Shown here: positions 8,547-16,171 of the stretch, in pieces
How the letters are laid out: every line of letters starts with the position of its first letter
Position numbering within the stretch: the stretch's first letter is position 1
NCBI GenBank assembly: GCA_047639675.1
Contig: JBLIOI010000003.1
Span: 24,061-88,060, forward strand
DNA: 64,000 nucleotides
Origin: JABACD01 sp047639675
GTDB taxonomy: Bacteria; Planctomycetota; UBA1135; GCA-002686595
Direction: 5' to 3'
Program-made: the position numbers and the translations under genes
The notes under the pieces: generated by a model
Told to the model about the DNA's origin: nothing
The model's database searches: none
The model's input: the letters and a program-made list of their open reading frames with translations, nothing else

Positions 8547-10106
8547 ATGAGCGAAGATCTAGGCGACATCCAAATCGAAAGCAGCCTTCCCAAGCCCTGG
8601 GAAGACGAGGTGACCTTTAACGACATCCTTTACGATTGGATGGGCCGCGCCCCGTGGCTGGCCATTTCGGCGGTCGCCCACGTGATGGTTTTCCTCTTGC
8701 TCGCGGTTATTCCGTGGAACATCTTCGACAATGAGGATATCAAGGAGCTGAACGCGGCCCTCGACGTCCCCCCGGAAGAAGTCTTCGAAGAGCCTGAAGA
8801 AGAAATCGAGGAGGAGATCGAGGAGGAAGAGCCTCTCGAGGAGCCCGTTCTTAAGGACGCTGAGGTCTCTGACCACAACGAGACCGACGAGAACCAGGAC
8901 TTCGCTGAATCCGAAGGCGACCCGGACTTCCTCAGCGATTCGCCCTTCGACGAGTCCAACCTCAACGACGTCATCGGTATCGGTGGCGGCGCCGGCGGCA
9001 AGTTCGGTGGACGCTTCGGCGGCCGTCGCAACCTACGCACCGCGGGTGGCTCTGGTACAGAACAAGCCCTAAAGGACGGCCTGGAGTGGCTCGCAAACCA
9101 CCAAGACCAAGACGGCAAGTGGGACGCGGACGAGTTCATGAAGCACGACCCGGCTTCGGACCCGACCGAGGGCCCGGGCCACGCTGAGCACGACGTCGGA
9201 GTCACCGGCTTGGCGCTGCTCGCCTTCATGGGTGATGGCCACACGACCCGCGAGGGTTTGTACAAGGACCGCGTTGTGCGCGGTATCAAGTGGCTGCGCG
9301 ACGAGCAGGACTTCGAGAACGGTTTGATCGGCGACAAGGTCGGCATGGCGTTCCTTTACGACCACGGTATTGCGACCTTGGCTCTCTGCGAGGCTTACTA
9401 CTTCTCCAAGTCCCCCATCATCCGCGGCAATGCTCAGAAGGCGATCAACTTCGTCACGACTTCGCGCAACCCCTACGGGGTTTGGCGCTACGACGTTCCG
9501 CCCTCAGGCGACAACGATACGTCGGTCAGTGGTTGGATGGTCTTCGCACTCAAGTCCGCCGAGGAAGCTGGTCTCAAGATTGACTCGCAGTCCTTCAACG
9601 ACTCGATTGCTTGGTTTGACGAAGTGACCGACAAGCAAAGTGGTCGCGTTGGATACAGCGCGATTGGAGAGCCCTCATCACGTACCCCTGGCGTCAACGA
9701 TCAGTACCCGCGTGAGAACACCGAGGCAATGACGGCCGTTGGTTTGCTTTGCCGCTTCTTCCTTGGACAAGAGCCGGCAGGCGAGCCGATCATGACCAAG
9801 CATGCTGACTTGATGCTTAAGACCTTGCCCGAATGGGATGACGTCGATGGCTACACCAACGACCTCTACTACTGGTACTACGGCTCCTACGCTATGTACC
9901 AGATGGGCGGCAAGCACTGGAAGGCATGGAACGGCGCCATGAAGACAGCCGTTGTCGACTCACAGGATCAGAACGGTTCATCCAAGGGTTCTTGGGTTCC
10001 GAACGGGCCTTGGGGACACGCTGGTGGCAGAGTCTACTCCACCGCAATTTGTGTTTTGTGCCTCGAGGTTTACTTCCGTTACGCGAAGGTCCTCGGCGCG
10101 CGCTGA
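8547..10106 (+). CDS. TonB-like membrane-anchored protein with prenyltransferase/squalene-cyclase repeats (copy 1)
   Basis: The 519-residue protein begins with a conserved cytosolic stretch (LPKPWEDEVTFNDILYDW) and one transmembrane helix near 45-65 (AISAVAHVMVFLLLAVIPW). A very acidic Glu/Pro linker of about 70 residues follows, then a Gly/Arg-rich segment (GGKFGGRFGGRR), then an alpha/alpha-toroid domain with repeats such as GLEWLANHQDQDGKWDAD and GIKWLRDEQDFENGLIGD. The layout is like TonB, with an anchored helix and an extended periplasmic linker, but with a cyclase-fold domain at the end. No DXDD or other cyclase catalytic motif stands out, so a binding or structural role is more likely than terpene cyclisation. 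Its tandem copy follows after a terminator. Confidence 0.75.
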   Translation: MSEDLGDIQIESSLPKPWEDEVTFNDILYDWMGRAPWLAISAVAHVMVFLLLAVIPWNIFDNEDIKELNAALDVPPEEVFEEPEEEIEEEIEEEEPLEEPVLKDAEVSDHNETDENQDFAESEGDPDFLSDSPFDESNLNDVIGIGGGAGGKFGGRFGGRRNLRTAGGSGTEQALKDGLEWLANHQDQDGKWDADEFMKHDPASDPTEGPGHAEHDVGVTGLALLAFMGDGHTTREGLYKDRVVRGIKWLRDEQDFENGLIGDKVGMAFLYDHGIATLALCEAYYFSKSPIIRGNAQKAINFVTTSRNPYGVWRYDVPPSGDNDTSVSGWMVFALKSAEEAGLKIDSQSFNDSIAWFDEVTDKQSGRVGYSAIGEPSSRTPGVNDQYPRENTEAMTAVGLLCRFFLGQEPAGEPIMTKHADLMLKTLPEWDDVDGYTNDLYYWYYGSYAMYQMGGKHWKAWNGAMKTAVVDSQDQNGSSKGSWVPNGPWGHAGGRVYSTAICVLCLEVYFRYAKVLGAR

Positions 10107-10126
10107 TCACAGCGCTTCGATTCAAG

Positions 10127-10160
10127 CCCCTCGCTTGCTCCAGCAAGCGGGGGGTTTTTT
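10127..10160 (+). terminator. Rho-independent terminator after copy 1
   Basis: CCCCTCGCTTGCT (10127-10139) pairs with AGCAAGCGGGGGG (10142-10154) with one T-G wobble, and is followed directly by a run of T ending at 10160. It lies about 20 bases after the stop of the first 519-residue gene, so the second copy probably has its own promoter. Confidence 0.85.
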
Positions 10161-10280
10161 CGTGTCCACTGAACCAGGTTGATACGCAGACGTTGAAAGA
10201 CCTGCGCGAGCGACCGCGCCCGCTCGGACACTGATCAGTCCACTTGGGCGCCCCGTACCTCTTTCACAACCGATAACGCC

Positions 10281-11840
10281 ATGAGTGAATTACTAGGCGA
10301 ACCCTGTATCGAAAGCACTCTTCCCAAGCCTTGGGAAGATGAAAGGACTTTCAATGACATCCTCTATGAGTGGATGGCGCGCGCGCCCTGGCTGGCGATT
10401 TCAGCCACAACCCACCTAATGGCCTTTCTCCTGCTCGCAGTCATTCCGTGGAACATCTTCGACCAAGAAGAGATGAGCGTGGTGCAAACCACGATCGATC
10501 TACCCGTGGAGGATATCTTCGATGAGCCGGAGGTCGAACCCGAGGAGCCTATTGAACTCGAGGAACCTGAGGACGAGCCTACGCCCACGGACGCGGAGGT
10601 TTCCGATCACGTCGAGACCGACACCGATCAAGAGTTTGCCGAGAGTGAAGGCGATCCTGACTTGCAGGCTGAATTGCCTTTCACGAACGACAGTATCAAC
10701 AGCATCTTGGGAATTGGCGGCAACCCTGGCGGTAAGGCCGGCGGCCGTTTCGGTGGAAATCGCGATCTAAGATCTAAGGGCGGATCGGGCACTGAGCCCG
10801 CCGTACTCGAGGGTCTCAACTGGCTTGCACTGCACCAGGACAGCGACGGGAAGTGGGATGCGGATGGGTTCATGAAACATGATTCTGCTGCCGATCAGAG
10901 CAGTGGCCCGGGTCACGCAGAACACGATGTGGGCGTAACTGGGTTAGCGCTACTCGCTTTCATGGGAGACGGTCACACGACGCGCCAAGGCCTGCACAAG
11001 GATCGTGTCGTTCGCGGAATCAAATGGTTGCGCGACCAGCAAGACTTCGAGAACGGATTGATCGGCGACAAGATAGGCACGTCCTTTCTCTACGACCACG
11101 GCATCGCAACCTTGGCACTGTGTGAAGCCTACTACTTCTCCAAGTCCCCTATCCTTCGCCCCAACGCGCAGAAGGCAATCAACTTCGTTACGACCGCACG
11201 CAATCCCTATGGCGTCTGGCGCTACGATGTTCCACCGTCCGGCGGCAACGATACCTCGGTGACGGGTTGGATGGTCTTCGCCTTGAAGTCTGCCGAAGAG
11301 TCTGGCCTCAAAATCGACTCGCAGGCATTCGGTGACTCGCTAGCTTGGTTCGACGAGGTAAGCGACCCGCAGAGCGGCCGGGTCGGATACAGCGAGGTTG
11401 GCGAGCCCTCTTCACGCACGCCCGGCGTCAACGATCAGTACCCACGCGAGAAGGGCGAAGCCATGACCGCCGTGGGCCTACTCTGCCGCTTCTTCCTCGG
11501 GCAAACTCCAGCGGAGCAGCCCATCATGAAGAAGCACGCGGAGCTAATCGTCAAAACTGTGCCGGAATGGGATGACGAAAAGGGCCTCTCCAATGACCTC
11601 TACTACTGGTATTACGGCACCTATGCCATGTATCAGATGGGCGGGCGCTATTGGAAAGCTTGGAATAAAGCGATGAAGGCTGCGCTGATTGACTCCCAAG
11701 CAAAGAGTGGTGCAGCCAAGGGTTCTTGGATTCCCAATGGTCCCTGGGGTCATGCGGGCGGCCGAGTTTACTCCACCGCGCTCTCCGTCCTTTGCCTGGA
11801 GGTCTACTTCCGCTACTCGCGGATCTTGGGCTCGCGTTGA
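10281..11840 (+). CDS. TonB-like membrane-anchored protein with prenyltransferase/squalene-cyclase repeats (copy 2)
   Basis: A tandem paralogue of the gene at 8547, also exactly 519 residues and alignable end to end by eye. The cytosolic start (LPKPWEDERTFNDILYEW), transmembrane helix (HLMAFLLLAVIPWNIF), Gly-rich segment and toroid repeats are nearly unchanged. The acidic linker is the most diverged part (EPEEPIELEEPEDEPTPT). Stretches such as AEHDVGVTGLALLAFMGDGH are identical in both. Duplication with selective linker divergence suggests two proteins doing the same kind of job with different partners or lengths across the periplasm. No promoter is recognised in the gap before it (10161-10280). 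Confidence 0.75.
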   Translation: MSELLGEPCIESTLPKPWEDERTFNDILYEWMARAPWLAISATTHLMAFLLLAVIPWNIFDQEEMSVVQTTIDLPVEDIFDEPEVEPEEPIELEEPEDEPTPTDAEVSDHVETDTDQEFAESEGDPDLQAELPFTNDSINSILGIGGNPGGKAGGRFGGNRDLRSKGGSGTEPAVLEGLNWLALHQDSDGKWDADGFMKHDSAADQSSGPGHAEHDVGVTGLALLAFMGDGHTTRQGLHKDRVVRGIKWLRDQQDFENGLIGDKIGTSFLYDHGIATLALCEAYYFSKSPILRPNAQKAINFVTTARNPYGVWRYDVPPSGGNDTSVTGWMVFALKSAEESGLKIDSQAFGDSLAWFDEVSDPQSGRVGYSEVGEPSSRTPGVNDQYPREKGEAMTAVGLLCRFFLGQTPAEQPIMKKHAELIVKTVPEWDDEKGLSNDLYYWYYGTYAMYQMGGRYWKAWNKAMKAALIDSQAKSGAAKGSWIPNGPWGHAGGRVYSTALSVLCLEVYFRYSRILGSR

Positions 11841-11867
11841 GTTCTTTCTTGTGAGCACGGGCTCAGC

Positions 11868-11873
11868 TAGGCT
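11868..11873 (+). promoter_or_regulatory. TANNNT hexamer 6 bases before the DUF1570-like gene
   Basis: TAGGCT ends 6 bases before the ATG at 11880. This is the spacing expected of a -10 element when transcription starts at the initiation codon. No -35 match at normal spacing was seen. Confidence 0.4.
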
Positions 11874-11879
11874 GCGCCC

Positions 11880-13913
11880 ATGCTTCTCGAAATACCTCTA
11901 GCTCTAGCTCTCTCGTTCTGCGTCCAAGATGGTGAGCCGGTCTTCGAACAGGAACTTGCGCGCATCGAAGTCAAGATGGCGGACGGCAATTGGGACTCGG
12001 CACGCATTCAGCTACGCAATGTACTCGAGTCCCATGCGCATGAGAGCTACGTGCTGGGGCATTTGGGCGAGATCGAATTGGCCCTGAAGCGTTGTTCCTT
12101 TTGGGGCGCTCGCGAGGACGCCGGAGTGAACTCGTTTTTTCAAAGTGAACTACTCAGCTACGATCCGGGGCAGGGAAGAATCAAGCTACGCTCGAAGGAA
12201 GGTGAGCAGCATGACTTCGTTCAACTTGGGTCGGCCTTGGTCCACAAGGTCGAGTTTGACGGGCCCTATTCAATAGAGATCGAACACTCGCAAGCTCGCC
12301 CCATGCTGGTTTGCGCAACACCTCAATCTTCAGTTCAAGTCAGCTTCAGCGAAACGGGTGAAGCGAACAAAAAGACAACAGGACGGCGGGTCACGATCTA
12401 TTCGACGCTTCCCGACAGGAGTGGCAAAGCGGTCAATAAGGAGTCCTCGAAGGATTTCACCAGCGGCGCCTTGTCGGATTCCTACAAGACCAAGGTCTAC
12501 GTGACTCAAAGTTCAATCAGCGCTTCCTTCGATGGTCGGAAGCAGTTCTCCATTCCAAAGCCCCGCGACCTATGGGGACAAGTCGCGCTTGGCCTCGGCG
12601 ACCTTATGGGAACTGTCGTGGTCGAAGGAGTCGCCAAGCAATGGATTCAGAAGGAACGGGACAAGCTATTCAGAGCGGGATGGCCAGAGCTTGAAAGGGA
12701 CTGGAAGCTCGACGATCACTTGCCAATCTGGATGGCGGGCGCACTGAAGAAGAGTACAAGAGCCGCTCCCCGCGCGAGCTTGGCGGGTGGTGTAGCCCTT
12801 CTTGAACTCTCGCAGACTTTACTTCCGGTTTGGAACGCAGCTGTCGCGGCGATGAATAAAGGTGACTACAAGATGGTCCTCGCGAACACGGCCCAACTCT
12901 TAGCCAGCGAACCGGACCTAGCTGACGCCGCCTACTTACGCGCGCAAGCTTTCAATGCACTACGCAGACGCCCCGAGGCAATCCTTGCCTTGACCAGGTG
13001 CAGTTCGCACTCCCCGGCGCACCTCTTGGGCATGAAGTACTTGGCGCGACTGTACCTGGTCAGCGGCCAGTTCGAGAAGGTCCTCGATACAGTCGCCCAA
13101 GCCGTCGCAGCGGGAACGGCTCCAGGAGAATTTCAGTCGATCGCGGTCACGGCAAGTAAGGCGATCCATGGTCCCATCTGGAATGAGAAGCACAGCCACT
13201 CTACCAGGCACTACCAAGTTTCTTCGGACATCTCCGAAGAGCGCTGTCGAGAGGTAGCGATTGAACTTGAGGAAGCATTCCAGCACATCTCCAGGCGCAT
13301 GGGTAGAACGCCGCGCGCAAGCGGTTCCAAGTTTCAGGTCTTCGTATTCGCTGGACAAGCGAGCTACCTCGATTACATCGCGCAAGTCTTCGAAGGCCGC
13401 GGAGAGTTCACTCAAGGCATGTACTCCCCCTTCTTGAAACAGCTCCTCGTCCTGGATTCAGGCTCACGGGAGACCTTCTTCCACACGGTACGCCACGAGT
13501 GCTTTCACCAATACTTCGATGCCATCCTCGACGAGCCGCCGATTTGGCTCAACGAGGGATTGGCCGAATACTATGCGTCCGCGCGAAGTAGCGCAGGCAA
13601 CTGGCGTGATGGGCGTGTCAATGAGTATCGCTTGGAACACCTGAAGGCTTCACCCAACTTGAAACCCCTCTCGAGCTTCTTGCACATAGAGTCGGACGCA
13701 TTCATGCAAGATGGCGCCAACAACTACGCGCAGTCTTGGGGGTTGGTCCACTACTTGCGCCACTCTTCTGTGGCGAACAAGGCTCGCTATGACCGACTAA
13801 TGAAAGGGCTCTTGGGTGACTCTAGCAACCAGGAAGCTATCGACGCAGCCTTCAGCCTAAGTGAATTGAAAACGATCGACCGCCAACTCGCGGCTTACAT
13901 CCAGAAACTATGA
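11880..13913 (+). CDS. exported DUF1570-type zinc metallopeptidase with TPR-like region
   Basis: The 677-residue protein starts with a short hydrophobic leader (LLEIPLALALSFCVQ) that is probably a signal peptide. The first half has no family I recognise. Around 305-430 is a helical, TPR-like stretch (NKGDYKMVLANTAQLLASEP, YLVSGQFEKVLDTVAQAV). The C-terminal domain has HECFHQYFD near residue 539 (an HEXXH zinc site) followed about 15 residues later by LNEGLAEYY, whose Glu would be the third ligand, as in gluzincin peptidases. This is the DUF1570 arrangement common in Planctomycetota. Its stop overlaps the start of the next gene by 4 bases (ATGA), so the two are coupled. Substrate unknown. Confidence 0.75.
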   Translation: MLLEIPLALALSFCVQDGEPVFEQELARIEVKMADGNWDSARIQLRNVLESHAHESYVLGHLGEIELALKRCSFWGAREDAGVNSFFQSELLSYDPGQGRIKLRSKEGEQHDFVQLGSALVHKVEFDGPYSIEIEHSQARPMLVCATPQSSVQVSFSETGEANKKTTGRRVTIYSTLPDRSGKAVNKESSKDFTSGALSDSYKTKVYVTQSSISASFDGRKQFSIPKPRDLWGQVALGLGDLMGTVVVEGVAKQWIQKERDKLFRAGWPELERDWKLDDHLPIWMAGALKKSTRAAPRASLAGGVALLELSQTLLPVWNAAVAAMNKGDYKMVLANTAQLLASEPDLADAAYLRAQAFNALRRRPEAILALTRCSSHSPAHLLGMKYLARLYLVSGQFEKVLDTVAQAVAAGTAPGEFQSIAVTASKAIHGPIWNEKHSHSTRHYQVSSDISEERCREVAIELEEAFQHISRRMGRTPRASGSKFQVFVFAGQASYLDYIAQVFEGRGEFTQGMYSPFLKQLLVLDSGSRETFFHTVRHECFHQYFDAILDEPPIWLNEGLAEYYASARSSAGNWRDGRVNEYRLEHLKASPNLKPLSSFLHIESDAFMQDGANNYAQSWGLVHYLRHSSVANKARYDRLMKGLLGDSSNQEAIDAAFSLSELKTIDRQLAAYIQKL

Positions 13914-15322
13914 GTTCCGTCTTACTACTCGACCTCGTCGGATTGACGCCGCGCATGATCGGCGAATCGACGCCGCATCTCGCGGCCCTCGCCAAACGTG
14001 GCGCTTGTGCTCCTATGACAAGCGTCTTGCCTGCGGTCACTTGCAGTGCACAAGCCACCATGTTGACGGGACTAGCCCCGGATGAACATGGCATCGTTGG
14101 CAATGGTTGGCTCGACCCGGCGACAATGGAACCGGGACTGTGGCGACAATCGAACCGCCTAATCAGCGGCGAGTTGCTCTACGAGGCGGCGCGCAAGCGC
14201 GACCCAAACTTCACCTGTGCCAAGCTGTTCTGGTGGTTCAACATGGGCGCCAAGGTCGATTGGTCGATAACTCCACGCCCGTTCTATTGCGCGGATGGAC
14301 TCAAGGTCTTGGCTACCTATTCCGCCCCAGCGAGCTTCGGCGCGCAGCTCGAAGAAGAGTTTGGCCCCTTCCCCTTCTTTGACTTCTGGGGACCGAAAGC
14401 AGGGCTCCCGTCGAGCCGTTGGATCACTGACATCACGATGCGCACCATGCAACGTGAGCGTCCCAGCTTGACGCTGGCCTACCTGCCGCACCTCGACTAT
14501 GACTTTCAACGTTACGGTCCCGATGATGAGCGCTGCGCGCGCGCTGTCGTCGAACTCGATGGATTGGTCGGCGAACTCGTCAAGGTTGCTGACGACTGTG
14601 ACATGGCGGTCGTTGCCGTCAGCGAGTATGGGATCGCCGCAGCCAATACTCCTGTACACATCAATCGCGCCCTGCGAAGCGCTGGGCTGCTCGAAGTTCG
14701 TCAGTCTCCACGCGGAGAGGAACTCGATCCTTACGCCAGTCGCGCCTTCGCCCTAGTCGATCATCAACTTGCTCACGTCTACACGCGCGATGCAGAGAGT
14801 GAGCAGGCCGCGTCGGAGTGCTTGCGTAATCTCGCTGGCGTCGAGCAACTCTGGACCGGATCCCAGCGCAGCGAAATTGGCCTCGACCACGAGCGCGCAG
14901 GCGACATTGTAGTTCTCGCCAAGGACGGTGCTTGGTTCACCTACTATTACTGGCTCGACGAATCTGAGCGGCCAGATTTCGCGACGACCGTCGACATCCA
15001 CTCGAAGCCTGGTTACGACCCGGTCGAGTTGTTTGTCGATCCTAAACTCAAATTACCCGTGGCCCGCATTGCAAGGCGCGTGCTGCAGAAGAAACTTGGC
15101 TTTCGCTATCTGATGGATGTCATCCCAACGGACGCCAGCTTGATCGGCGGAAGCCACGGGCGCCACGCCGCTGACGTGCTGGATGGCCCCGTGTTCCTCT
15201 CTTCCCTCCCTTGGGGAAAGTGCGGTCGGAAGCCAGAGGATGGGCAGGTAGTCATGACTTCGGTTAAGGAGCGTGTGCTCAGCATCCTAGCCGGAGAGGT
15301 CGATGAGTCGACTTGCAAATAA
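13910..15322 (+). CDS. alkaline-phosphatase-superfamily protein (nucleotide pyrophosphatase/phosphodiesterase-like)
   Basis: The 470-residue protein lacks a signal peptide and begins with the core strand SVLLLDLVGLTP, whose Asp8 would bind metal. The nucleophile region is LPAVTCSAQATMLTG with Thr44, as in NPP-type phosphodiesterases. Later elements are YLPHLDYDFQRYGPDD near 191, VSEYGI near 238 and GGSHGRHA near 418. In standard members the second and third of these carry D-x-x-x-H and D-H metal ligands. Here the corresponding positions are Asp196/Gln200 and Glu239/Tyr240, so one metal site is atypical. It is coupled to the upstream peptidase by an ATGA overlap. The phosphodiester substrate cannot be predicted. 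Confidence 0.75.
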   Translation: MSSVLLLDLVGLTPRMIGESTPHLAALAKRGACAPMTSVLPAVTCSAQATMLTGLAPDEHGIVGNGWLDPATMEPGLWRQSNRLISGELLYEAARKRDPNFTCAKLFWWFNMGAKVDWSITPRPFYCADGLKVLATYSAPASFGAQLEEEFGPFPFFDFWGPKAGLPSSRWITDITMRTMQRERPSLTLAYLPHLDYDFQRYGPDDERCARAVVELDGLVGELVKVADDCDMAVVAVSEYGIAAANTPVHINRALRSAGLLEVRQSPRGEELDPYASRAFALVDHQLAHVYTRDAESEQAASECLRNLAGVEQLWTGSQRSEIGLDHERAGDIVVLAKDGAWFTYYYWLDESERPDFATTVDIHSKPGYDPVELFVDPKLKLPVARIARRVLQKKLGFRYLMDVIPTDASLIGGSHGRHAADVLDGPVFLSSLPWGKCGRKPEDGQVVMTSVKERVLSILAGEVDESTCK

Positions 15323-15479
15323 TCTCAACTCGTCACCTGTCGGCCCCTTGTCGATTCTGATAACGCAGGCGATCTCCCTGGCCGCCCCGGATGCCAATAT
15401 CCACAAAGTGCCGTCAGAGAACGAGGTCATGCCAAGTGGTTTGGGGCTGTTGGCGAATGGAATCATGAAGGTTCCAGGG

Positions 15480-15485
15480 TAAGCT
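15480..15485 (+). promoter_or_regulatory. TANNNT hexamer 7 bases before the 4-TM protein
   Basis: TAAGCT ends 7 bases before the ATG at 15493, in the same position as the other candidate leaderless -10 elements of this window. No -35 box is evident. Confidence 0.35.
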
Positions 15486-15492
15486 GACCTCC

Positions 15493-15921
15493 ATGCCCCC
15501 CCTTGCACGACGTTTCCTGAAGACCGCGATTGCGATGGGCATCCTGGCGGTCTTGACGGGGATGCACATGGCCAGCGCGCTACACCTGGGCCACGGTCAA
15601 ATGCATCGTTACTACGCTTCCGCCCACACCCACCTCATGTTGGTGGGCTCGGCGATGATGGTCTGCATGGGGCTGGCAATTTGGAAGCTTCCCCAGGCAC
15701 CGGCGGGGTCGCGCCACAGGCCGGGACTCGACGTCCTCGCCTATTGGCTTGTGACGATTTGCTCCCTCGGACGTTTCACTTTCGAGTGCTGGGTTGGCTA
15801 TCTGAACCCGGAACCCGCCTGGATGCATCAAGTGATCCATGCCTCTTCCTTCGTCCAGGGTCTCGGTCTGATCCTGTTCATGGTCAATCAGTGGCCCCGG
15901 ATTTCTGGTCCGGCAAATTGA
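15493..15921 (+). CDS. four-helix integral membrane protein, possible heme-copper-oxidase-I-like
   Basis: This 142-residue protein has four predicted membrane helices (about 10-30, 44-64, 78-98 and 113-133). Conserved-looking histidines cluster at helix ends: GMHMASALHLGHGQMHRYY, then ASAHTHLMLVGSAMMVCMG. The second is reminiscent of the H-x-H-x-x-x-x-G segment in small relatives of cytochrome oxidase subunit I, but the similarity is by eye and the protein is much shorter than an oxidase subunit. It stands alone, with about 170 non-coding bases before it and about 250 after. Function unknown. Confidence 0.55.
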   Translation: MPPLARRFLKTAIAMGILAVLTGMHMASALHLGHGQMHRYYASAHTHLMLVGSAMMVCMGLAIWKLPQAPAGSRHRPGLDVLAYWLVTICSLGRFTFECWVGYLNPEPAWMHQVIHASSFVQGLGLILFMVNQWPRISGPAN

Positions 15922-15936
15922 CTGGCGACGAATTTC

Positions 15937-15970
15937 GCGCCTAAATCAGGCGCCACAATCGCTGTTTTTT
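15937..15970 (+). terminator. possible weak terminator after the 4-TM protein
   Basis: GCGCCT (15937-15942) pairs with AGGCGC (15948-15953) around a 5-base loop, and T6 follows at 15965-15970. The gap of 11 bases between stem and T-run is longer than usual. An alternative bulged stem ending directly at the T-run is also possible. Confidence 0.35.
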
Positions 15971-16157
15971 GAGCTCATCTGAGCATCCCCCTCACGGTTA
16001 TGCAGTTTCCTGCAAAAAGGCGAACATTCGGTTACTCTCAAGACTCTAAGTAATAGGGGGTCGGCCTGACCGTACGGGCCCATCCATGGATTCAGCACCG
16101 GGGAATTCGATTCCGCATTCACACGCCTCATTAAAGACGGCGAGCGATTCCCCCCCC

Positions 16158-16166
16158 GGAGGAGAG
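16158..16166 (+). promoter_or_regulatory. strong Shine-Dalgarno site
   Basis: GGAGGAGAG ends 5 bases before the ATG at 16172 and selects that ATG over the in-frame TTG at 16169. It is one of the few good Shine-Dalgarno sequences in the window. Confidence 0.7.
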
Positions 16167-16171
16167 ACTTG

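Noticed and set aside
15287..15508. 73-residue minus-strand frame between the phosphatase-like gene and the 4-TM protein
   Set aside because: Some of its sequence looks protein-like, but it overlaps both neighbours, lacks a promoter hexamer or ribosome site, and matches nothing I know.
16096..16115. AATTCGATTCC stretch resembling a tRNA T-loop
   Set aside because: No pairing T-stem, acceptor stem or anticodon arm can be built around it. No tRNA was found anywhere in the window.
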